Assembly: GCA_026391755.1 (NCBI GenBank)
Contig: JAPLDN010000191.1
Location: 1 to 7,097, forward strand
Direction: 5' to 3'
DNA length: 7,097 bases
Source of the DNA: Bacteroidota bacterium
GTDB taxonomy: Bacteria > Bacteroidota > Bacteroidia > Bacteroidales > FEN-979
Shown here: in pieces, positions 1-5,415 of the stretch
Layout: each line of letters opens with the position of its first letter
How positions within the stretch are numbered: the first letter of the stretch is position 1
Program-made: the position numbers and the translations under genes
Notes under the pieces: model-generated
What the model was told of the DNA's origin: nothing
Seen by the model: the letters and a program-made list of their open reading frames with translations, nothing else
Databases searched by the model: none

Positions 1-258
1 GGCTGTATTGAGAATAATATGATACCCTGAAGGACTGCAGTCAAAACCCAGGTCGCTTCTGGTTCGTTCATTTGTGGAAGTAACCAGGCCTGAATCCAGC
101 CTGAAATAGACCTGGTATTTATAAGATGCGGTCATTGCAATAGTGTCGACCAGTACATTACCCCGTTCCGGTAAAGGGACCATGGCGTCCTTTTTAAAAC
201 AAGAATTCAGACTAAATGCCAGCAACATGAGTACCAACGGGAAAGGTAGTCTTTTCAT
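1..258 (-). CDS. HmuY-like lipoprotein, 3' part cut by window edge
   Basis: The first 86 codons of a gene that leaves the window on the left. The N-terminus is a lipoprotein signal peptide: basic KR at residues 2-3, a hydrophobic core, and a lipobox L17-N18-S19-C20, so the mature protein should be lipid-anchored at Cys20 and, as usual in this phylum, may sit on the outer-membrane surface. Residues 38-72 (DTIAMTASYKYQVYFRLDSG and onward to LGF) match the start of the mature T9SS-sorted protein at 2485-3765 in pattern: DT-x-x-M-x-ASY, aromatic YF/YY, G-[LI]-[VL]-x-S and a [LI]-[AG]-F motif. The two are therefore paralogues of the HmuY type, a family of haem-binding outer-membrane lipoproteins. 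The start ATG overlaps the receptor stop codon by four bases (ATGA), implying translational coupling. The ligand is inferred by family analogy only, and the ligand-binding half lies outside the window. Confidence 0.8.
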   Translation of the reverse strand, partial: MKRLPFPLVLMLLAFSLNSCFKKDAMVPLPERGNVLVDTIAMTASYKYQVYFRLDSGLVTSTNERTRSDLGFDCSPSGYHIILNTA

Positions 259-2483
259 TTATATTTATTAAAAGTGAAGCTGAATTTTACAAAGAAGGTC
301 CTTCCCCAGCCTATATTCATCGCATCCCCTCCTGAGCCATGGGTCCCCACCATACCACTTGCAGCTACGGTTGTAACATTGAAAATGTTTTTAACTCCTG
401 CCGAAAGTCTTATACGGTTCTCCCAGAAACCTTTTGCAGCCGTTATATCCATCAGATTATACGGGTCAACATAGCCCCACCCAAGGTTTTTATCGTTAAA
501 CACCACCTGGGGGGCCGTTCCTGTATACTTGTAGAACAACGAAAAAGTAAGCTCCGGTCTAAGAATGGTATAGCTTGCATTGAAACTGAGTTCGGTGAAC
601 CATTGCATGGGACCTGGAGAGGTTCCTTCATCGAGGCTGCCGGTAACTCCTGTCTCCGAAACCGAAAATTGAAGACGGAGTGCCGGGGACAGGCTGAACC
701 CTGCTCCAGCTGAACCTCCCGTAGTCTTGTATTTGCTCAGATTAACGTAGGTATACTGAGTTGGTGTAACCCCCGTCGGAGCGAGAAGGATTACATTGTT
801 TATCAGGTTATAAAATCCGCCGAGCTCAAGATTAAACGCAGTCCTCTTTTTTTCAGTCATCATGTTTATCCCCAGGATGAAGTTATTCGACTGTTCCGCC
901 TTAAGGTCAGGGTTCCCTATGACATCATGGTTTACATCCTGGAAATTCAGGTAAAGTTCCTTTATATCAGGAGCCCTGAATCCTTTCGCATAAGAAAACC
1001 TCAGGTTCCAGATTGACGACATATCCCACTTTGTGCTCAGGGCATAAACAATAGGAGCATCATACTTGGTATTATATATAAAACGGACGCCAGGCTGAAT
1101 CGACAATGATTTGACAGGTTCATATTTAAGGCTCAGGAAAGCGGCATAGTCGCCTATCTGCTGGCTGTTTCCGAGAATTCGTTTCCCTGTGCCTCTTTCT
1201 ACGTCAATGTCAATGCCCGTTTGATAATTGATTTTGCAATCGGGGTTGTTTGCAGCATACGTTCCCCTCCCTGTCCAGGACGCGATGGATGTCGTGTCGC
1301 GCCCATCGGAATTGCTTATGGGAATCTTTTCTAGCGTTGTCAGTTCCACGTCATATTGCTGCTTCTGCCTCTCATAAAATGAATAGGATGCAAGCAGGCT
1401 GATGAATTTGCTGCGCGGCAGTTTGAACGACGCTTCAGCCCTTCCCGAATACCGTATCGTAGTGAAGTAGTTGTCAAGTGCGTTTATGTAATAAACAGGT
1501 TGCAATGCACCCTTGTCTTCCAGCAATTCATTGAAATAATCGCCTCCTATTTTAAGTTTGAGCATTCCTGATGTGCAAGTGTAATACCCGTCGAAGAAAT
1601 ACTGCCTCCTGGGCTTAAAGGTCTTGGACCGGCTTGTGTCTGTTGATGAGTAGCCCGGTGAAAAATTTCTTCCCCCACCAATCATAAAACCATGCTTCTT
1701 CAGACAGGTGGAAACAGAAGCGTCAAAATTAAAGACTCCAACAGTTTCATAATAGGTGTTGGCCGTTGTAGTTAAAAGCGAGGTCTTATTTTCTTTTGAA
1801 ATAAGGTTAATAACTCCTGCAAGGGCATTACTTCCATAGATGACCGACATAGGGCCTTCAATCAGTTCAACATGGTCAACATTGTTCAGGTTGATCTGGT
1901 TCAGGTCAAAATTCCCGTTCATCCTGCCGATCATTGGGACACCATCCTGAAGAAATTTTACATTCTGACCCGAAAGACCCTGTATTCTGAGGCTGGTTCC
2001 CAGCACACCATCCTGGGTGACCTGCATGCCCGACTGGTTTTTAAGCAATTCGGCCATATTGGTCGCAGCCTGCATCTCGATTTGCCTTGAATTGATAACT
2101 TCGATAAGGTAAATTGATTTATCGGCTTTCTCAGGAGTGTACTGGGCTGTAACCACTACTTCATTCATTCTCATTACCGATGGATCAAGGCAGATCTTGA
2201 GAGATTGCCCTGGGCGTATTGTATCTTTATATGTAATATACCCCATAAAACTAACGGCGATTTTTGATAGCTCGCTAACGTCGTTTGAAACGGTTCCGTC
2301 AAGGGAGGTCAGGGTGTACAGCGATTTTTTTGTTTTCAGCCCTTCAAAACATATGTGAGCGTAAGGAACAGGTTCAGAATTCTTCTTGTCCAGTACTGTA
2401 ATAAAAGCCTTCTGGCCATTAGCTTGCGCCATGGCCAGAAGACTGAGTAATCCAATTAGGAGGCTTAAAGGGCCTTTTTTCAT
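255..2483 (-). CDS. TonB-dependent outer-membrane receptor, HmuR/BtuB-like
   Basis: A complete 742-residue outer-membrane active transporter. Residues 1-23 are a Sec signal peptide ending ANG-Q. Residues 25-105 form a carboxypeptidase-regulatory-like beta-sandwich, ending in a SFMGY-type strand and typical of Bacteroidota receptors. A TonB box (NEVVVTA, 107-113) follows. The plug spans about 120-230 and includes LRIQGLSG, FLQDGVP and VELIEGPMSVIYGSNALAGVIN. The rest is a 22-stranded-type barrel. FRAP (502-505), His519 and NPDL (524-527) resemble the YRAP/His/NPDL set described for haem receptors such as HmuR, but this set also occurs in receptors for other ligands. The last strand (GWGRTFFVKFSFTF, 726-739) is the outer-membrane assembly signal, followed by a short NKYK tail. 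The start lies one base after the stop of the HmuY-like gene, and the stop overlaps the lipoprotein start. Haem or a metal-cofactor ligand is likely but not proven. Confidence 0.93.
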   Translation of the reverse strand: MKKGPLSLLIGLLSLLAMAQANGQKAFITVLDKKNSEPVPYAHICFEGLKTKKSLYTLTSLDGTVSNDVSELSKIAVSFMGYITYKDTIRPGQSLKICLDPSVMRMNEVVVTAQYTPEKADKSIYLIEVINSRQIEMQAATNMAELLKNQSGMQVTQDGVLGTSLRIQGLSGQNVKFLQDGVPMIGRMNGNFDLNQINLNNVDHVELIEGPMSVIYGSNALAGVINLISKENKTSLLTTTANTYYETVGVFNFDASVSTCLKKHGFMIGGGRNFSPGYSSTDTSRSKTFKPRRQYFFDGYYTCTSGMLKLKIGGDYFNELLEDKGALQPVYYINALDNYFTTIRYSGRAEASFKLPRSKFISLLASYSFYERQKQQYDVELTTLEKIPISNSDGRDTTSIASWTGRGTYAANNPDCKINYQTGIDIDVERGTGKRILGNSQQIGDYAAFLSLKYEPVKSLSIQPGVRFIYNTKYDAPIVYALSTKWDMSSIWNLRFSYAKGFRAPDIKELYLNFQDVNHDVIGNPDLKAEQSNNFILGINMMTEKKRTAFNLELGGFYNLINNVILLAPTGVTPTQYTYVNLSKYKTTGGSAGAGFSLSPALRLQFSVSETGVTGSLDEGTSPGPMQWFTELSFNASYTILRPELTFSLFYKYTGTAPQVVFNDKNLGWGYVDPYNLMDITAAKGFWENRIRLSAGVKNIFNVTTVAASGMVGTHGSGGDAMNIGWGRTFFVKFSFTFNKYK

Positions 2484-2484
2484 G

Positions 2485-3765
2485 CTAACGGGTGATGATC
2501 ACTTTCGTAACTGCTCTCGTTCCTGCTGTTGAAGCAGTCACGAAATACACACCAGGGGTTAGCCCGGCAACATCAAGCGTAAACAGGTTAAGGCCCTCCA
2601 TGAGCCTGCCCGGATGATCTGCACCAAGTTGTCTGCCCGACAGATCTGAAAGAACTATATGGATTTCGTCACCGGTTTTGCCGGAAACGAGAAGATGCAT
2701 GGTTGTACTGACCGGGTTGGGATATACCTGAACCGATAACCCGGACTGGTTAATTTCACTGATTCCGAAAGAAAGAACTTTCTCCTTCGTGAAATTTATT
2801 ATGCCGGAAGTGCTTCCGGCAAAGTTTGTAAAATACAGCTTGTATACGTCCTTGTTGATCGGCCGTATAAAATAAACCAGGGAATCAACAATGGTATAGG
2901 CGTATGTCTGGCTGTTCAATGCTTTCCAATCATAGCCAATAGAAGATCTTAAAGAATCCCAGGCCTTAACCTCATAATCGTTGTACGACAGAGGCACGGG
3001 GTGAAATGTCTTGCTTTTGATTCCAGGGTTATTTAAAACCCCGGTAACCGGGTAGGGAGTTCCATTCGGCTGGATCGACATATATCTTGTAAATACCACA
3101 TCCCAGGCCGACAATTGGGGCTGAAAATCAACTCTAAGGTTTGTCTCCAGCGAGAATCCGACAAAATCAGTGCCCAGGTCATTAGCCAGGTTCAGCGTGT
3201 CGGTATGTTCTCCCGTGCCGTCAATATTGGCAAAACGGAAATGATAAATATCCTGGACCGAACGTTTGTTCTCGATCCAAAGCTTTTTAAAGCTGCCGTC
3301 CCTGAGTTTTATAATAAATAAAGAGTCTGCAACAAGGTCATGGGTCACTTCATTGTATATTGCCCAGCCGTAATCGGGATGGCCTTTGGCATTGCGAGAA
3401 AAAGCACCGTTTTCCCAGTTATTGGGATCATTATACATCCTGGCCCAGTTAAATAAACCAATAGTATCCATGCTGGCCCAACCACTGGTGTCTGATTTTG
3501 GGTAAGTGTATAAAACAACACCAAGTCCGTCATTGGTAAGGATACTGGAACTGAATTTCTTTGTCCTGAATGCAATATCCCAGGAATTGCGGGGCGAAGA
3601 CAGTATTTTCCCATTGGCCATGCTGTAATAAATCTCATTGGCATAGGAAGCTCCCATGGTAACCGTGTCGTTAACCAATGATCCCTGAGCCCTGATTGAA
3701 TCGTTTATCAGGGAAGACGATGAACTGATTATCAGTACTATAAAAAAGTAAATGTTCTTTTTCAT
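2485..3765 (-). CDS. HmuY-like surface protein with T9SS type A sorting domain
   Basis: A complete 426-residue secreted protein. Residues 1-27 are a Sec signal peptide (MKK, hydrophobic stretch, ending RAQG). Residues 32-332 are HmuY-like. They open with DTVTMGASY and EIYYSMANG, carry SWDIAF (61-66) and a second AWDVVF (220-225), and close with VYKLYFTNF followed by GIINFTKEKV (307-330), which resembles the C-terminal strands of Porphyromonas HmuY. Residues 345-426 are a type IX sorting domain: VYPNPVSTTMHLLV, then LSDLSGRQL, GLTPGVYFVT and the final KVIITR. The protein should cross the outer membrane and be anchored at, or released from, the surface. Next to the receptor it probably acts as a ligand-capturing partner; haem is the family precedent. 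Canonical HmuY is a lipoprotein of about 215 residues, so this is a longer T9SS-routed version. The start follows an AT-rich leader with no strong Shine-Dalgarno. Confidence 0.87.
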   Translation of the reverse strand: MKKNIYFFIVLIISSSSSLINDSIRAQGSLVNDTVTMGASYANEIYYSMANGKILSSPRNSWDIAFRTKKFSSSILTNDGLGVVLYTYPKSDTSGWASMDTIGLFNWARMYNDPNNWENGAFSRNAKGHPDYGWAIYNEVTHDLVADSLFIIKLRDGSFKKLWIENKRSVQDIYHFRFANIDGTGEHTDTLNLANDLGTDFVGFSLETNLRVDFQPQLSAWDVVFTRYMSIQPNGTPYPVTGVLNNPGIKSKTFHPVPLSYNDYEVKAWDSLRSSIGYDWKALNSQTYAYTIVDSLVYFIRPINKDVYKLYFTNFAGSTSGIINFTKEKVLSFGISEINQSGLSVQVYPNPVSTTMHLLVSGKTGDEIHIVLSDLSGRQLGADHPGRLMEGLNLFTLDVAGLTPGVYFVTASTAGTRAVTKVIITR

Positions 3766-3807
3766 TATATTATTGTATAAGGCTAAATAAATGGAATTGG
3801 AATCTTA

Positions 3808-3847
3808 AGGCTGTTGTCGGCGGATGATCTCTCTCCGTTGACAGCCT
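3808..3847 (-). other. Possible RNA hairpin in the intercistronic leader, near the HmuY-like gene
   Basis: AGGCTGT (3808-3814) is complementary to ACAGCCT (3841-3847), giving a 7-bp stem. After a 3x3 internal loop come three more pairs (3818-3820 with 3835-3837) and a 14-base loop. It lies about 42 bases before the start codon of the HmuY-like gene. No T tract follows in the direction of transcription, so it does not look like an intrinsic terminator. Role unknown; it could be an mRNA processing, stability or attenuation element. Confidence 0.35.
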
Positions 3848-3855
3848 GCAGTTCA

Positions 3856-3898
3856 CCGGCTGACAGGACGTGACCCTGGCATTACAATGTCAGTCCGG
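3856..3898 (-). other. Possible RNA hairpin in the intercistronic leader, near the small membrane gene
   Basis: CCGGCTGACA (3856-3865) pairs with TGTCAG-T-CCGG (3888-3898), a 10-bp stem with a single bulged base at 3894 and a 22-base loop. It is the stronger of two hairpins in the 156-base gap between the small membrane-protein gene and the HmuY-like gene, and it would form first during minus-strand transcription. No T run follows on the minus strand, so a simple terminator is unlikely. No known riboswitch signature was recognised. Confidence 0.4.
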
Positions 3899-3921
3899 CC
3901 CGAAAAGCAGGTGAAACAGGA

Positions 3922-4290
3922 TTAAGAGAGAGGAGGTGCCCTTAGACCGGTAGCAGCAAGATGCTCAAACCCCGGGCCTTTATAACAAAGGTCAATGGTG
4001 ATAAAACCTGCATTCCCGCTGCTGTGGCGAATAACTTCGACCGGCAGGATTGCGGATGACTGACTTGAGAATTGTTGCGGAAGATTGCTTTTAAGAACCA
4101 GGTTCCCGGTTGAAAGGATCTTGGTGGCTTTTTCAACATCACGTTTGATCCCGACAAACTGGGGGATCAGGGGTTTTCCCCAGATCTTATACTGGTGAAA
4201 ATTGATGATGGACCCGAAAACGATGATAACTATAGCCAGGCTGTGGAACAGTATGGAAAGAATTTTAATATTCCGGCGGCTGGCTGGCAT
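3922..4290 (-). CDS. Small single-pass membrane protein with RAPP C-terminus, first gene of uptake cassette
   Basis: A 122-residue protein of unknown function. Residues 4-9 are basic (SRRNIK), residues 10-31 are one hydrophobic helix (membrane anchor or uncleaved signal), and the remaining ~90 residues should be periplasmic. The C-terminus ends GLRAPPLS with a single nearby Cys102. I recall small exported Bacteroidota proteins encoded beside TonB-dependent receptors that end in a similar R-x-PP tail, but that is recollection and not a confirmed assignment. The ATG at 4290 is preferred over an in-frame ATG at 4374, because a TAnnTTTG promoter box at 4316-4323 would start transcription near 4310, downstream of the longer start. 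The gene lies 156 bases before the HmuY-like gene on the same strand, with no recognisable promoter between, so co-transcription is likely. It may assist assembly, sensing or ligand handling; none of these is shown. Confidence 0.7.
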   Translation of the reverse strand: MPASRRNIKILSILFHSLAIVIIVFGSIINFHQYKIWGKPLIPQFVGIKRDVEKATKILSTGNLVLKSNLPQQFSSQSSAILPVEVIRHSSGNAGFITIDLCYKGPGFEHLAATGLRAPPLS

Positions 4291-4315
4291 CTCTTGATAA
4301 TTTTTTAACAGGTTG

Positions 4316-4323
4316 CAAAGATA
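4316..4323 (-). promoter_or_regulatory. Bacteroidota -7 promoter box for the uptake cassette
   Basis: On the minus strand the sequence reads TATCTTTG, a full match to the TAnnTTTG -7 element of the Bacteroidota primary sigma factor. The expected -33 TTTG is not clear at the usual 19-21 base spacing. Transcription would begin near 4309-4312, about 20 bases before the ATG at 4290. The hexamer TTTGCA occurs twice at 10-base spacing here (complement of 4314-4319 and 4324-4329), so the box partly lies in a short direct repeat. Confidence 0.6.
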
Positions 4324-4457
4324 TGCAAAAAAATAAATATCATTTTTCCTGCCTTCGTGAAAATTTATAAACACTTTATGGAAAAAATATTAAACATACC
4401 GACAGCAGATGTTTCATAAATAGTTGCATTGAAATTTTCTTGTTTCAGATAGGATTC

Positions 4458-4465
4458 TATCTTTG
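4458..4465 (+). promoter_or_regulatory. Bacteroidota -7 promoter box for the FkbM methyltransferase gene
   Basis: TATCTTTG is a full match to the TAnnTTTG -7 consensus. The -33 region is only weakly matched (a TTTT run at 4435-4438, 19 bases upstream). Transcription would begin near 4470-4473. That leaves the ATG at 4474 almost leaderless and supports the ATG at 4510 as the real start. Confidence 0.6.
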
Positions 4466-4509
4466 CACTGCGAATGCAGCGGAATTTTTATTTAATTAAT
4501 CCTCAGAAC

Positions 4510-5301
4510 ATGAATAAAATCCGGACTTTTTTAAGATATGTTACTGATTATCTTAAGTTTGGCGAGTTCTATTTTTTATTGACCTCTATACGGTATGTTC
4601 TTACAAAGAAAGCAAATCCGGCGAAACGCATCTATAAAAGCAGCCTGGGTTCATTTCAAACACGCAAGGGAACGCTTGATTTCCAGTTCCTGAATTATGC
4701 ATATGAATGGAATGTCAAAAGATTTGTTTTACAGCATTACAAGGATTACAATCTTTTTTTTGATATCGGGGCGAATGTGGGAACATACAGTTTTCTGCTG
4801 GCCCGGAAAGGGATCCCATGCCATGCATTTGAACCCATCAGGGAAAATTGTGAATCAATAATGCAGAATATTGAAAGGAATGGTCTTAACGGGTTGATCA
4901 CTGCCCATATGTATGGACTTGGTTCAAAAACATCCGAAGAAGATTTTATTTTTGAATCCAAGAATACCGGTGCATCCCACCTCGCTTCAATTCATACAGA
5001 TTATGTCGAAACCAAGGGAGAGGTTGGTACCATTGTGAGAGCTGAGATCAAAACCCTTGATTCAGTGTTGTCAACAATAAATTACAGCAATGAAGATAAG
5101 ATCCTTATCAAGATCGATGCCGAAGGGATGGAGATCGATGTTCTTCAGGGCGGTAAGGAATTTATAAGGAAGCATCCTCACTTTCTGATCGTGATGGAAT
5201 CGAAGCATTCAGGTGCCGGGCGTATAAAAGAGTATCTGAAAACGGTGGGAAACTTTATCTATCTCGAGGTCGATGCCGAGAACATGGCGATAATGAAATA
5301 G
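4510..5301 (+). CDS. FkbM-family SAM-dependent methyltransferase
   Basis: A 263-residue cytoplasmic protein of the FkbM (Methyltransf_21) family, whose members transfer a methyl group from S-adenosylmethionine, usually to a hydroxyl of a sugar, glycolipid or secondary metabolite. The SAM-binding motif I is FFDIGANVGTYS (83-94). AFEPI (106-110) holds the acidic residue that binds the ribose. The FkbM signature IKIDAEGMEIDVLQGG is at 200-215. The N-terminal ~65 residues are basic and aromatic and may mediate membrane or substrate contact. I chose the second in-frame ATG (4510) because the promoter at 4458-4465 leaves the ATG at 4474 without a leader. No glycosyltransferase or polysaccharide gene lies nearby, so the substrate is open. 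It is transcribed away from the uptake cassette, so a shared function is not implied. The stop is followed by a 114-base gap before the kinase start. Confidence 0.9.
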   Translation: MNKIRTFLRYVTDYLKFGEFYFLLTSIRYVLTKKANPAKRIYKSSLGSFQTRKGTLDFQFLNYAYEWNVKRFVLQHYKDYNLFFDIGANVGTYSFLLARKGIPCHAFEPIRENCESIMQNIERNGLNGLITAHMYGLGSKTSEEDFIFESKNTGASHLASIHTDYVETKGEVGTIVRAEIKTLDSVLSTINYSNEDKILIKIDAEGMEIDVLQGGKEFIRKHPHFLIVMESKHSGAGRIKEYLKTVGNFIYLEVDAENMAIMK

Positions 5302-5365
5302 TTAATTCTAACCTGCTGTTTATTTTGACAAGCATGAAATTCCCCTTGCTGAAGTAAACAAGTTT

Positions 5366-5395
5366 TTTGCACTTATGATTTATCCTGTAACTTTA
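5366..5395 (+). promoter_or_regulatory. Possible Bacteroidota promoter for the sensor kinase gene
   Basis: TTTG (5366-5369), an 18-base spacer, then TAACTTTA (5388-5395), one base off the TAnnTTTG -7 consensus and one base short of the usual 19-21 spacing. Transcription would begin near 5401-5403, some 14 bases before the ATG at 5416. This argues for 5416 as the intended start and against the ATG at 5375, which lies upstream of the predicted transcript. Confidence 0.45.
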
Positions 5396-5415
5396 CACGG
5401 TTATAAGGGCTGACC

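Noticed and set aside
274..713. Plus-strand open frames opposite the 3' end of the receptor gene
   Set aside because: They are antisense to a well-supported receptor reading frame and have no domain sense or start signals.
2803..2820. Perfect inverted repeat GCCGGAAG-TG-CTTCCGGC
   Set aside because: It lies inside the HmuY-like coding sequence and simply encodes the AGSTSG segment. No T tract or boundary makes a terminator or operator role likely.
3040..3052. Palindrome CCCGGT-A-ACCGGG
   Set aside because: Within coding sequence for the PVTG region of the HmuY-like protein; explained by codon choice.
3766..3921. Cobalamin or other known riboswitch upstream of the HmuY-like gene
   Set aside because: No B12-box-like or other familiar conserved riboswitch core was recognised; only generic hairpins are visible.
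3942..4157. Alternative minus-strand frame of 71 codons inside the small membrane-protein gene
   Set aside because: Overlaps in another frame the larger frame, which has a promoter, a membrane helix and a plausible start; no independent support.
4746..4961. Minus-strand open frame of 71 codons within the methyltransferase gene
   Set aside because: Antisense to the SAM-binding motif coding region; a shadow frame.
5345..5368. Candidate terminator after the methyltransferase gene (CTTG/CAAG followed by six Ts)
   Set aside because: The stem is only four pairs with a 10-base loop, too weak to support, and the T run also fits as part of the -33 element of the next promoter.
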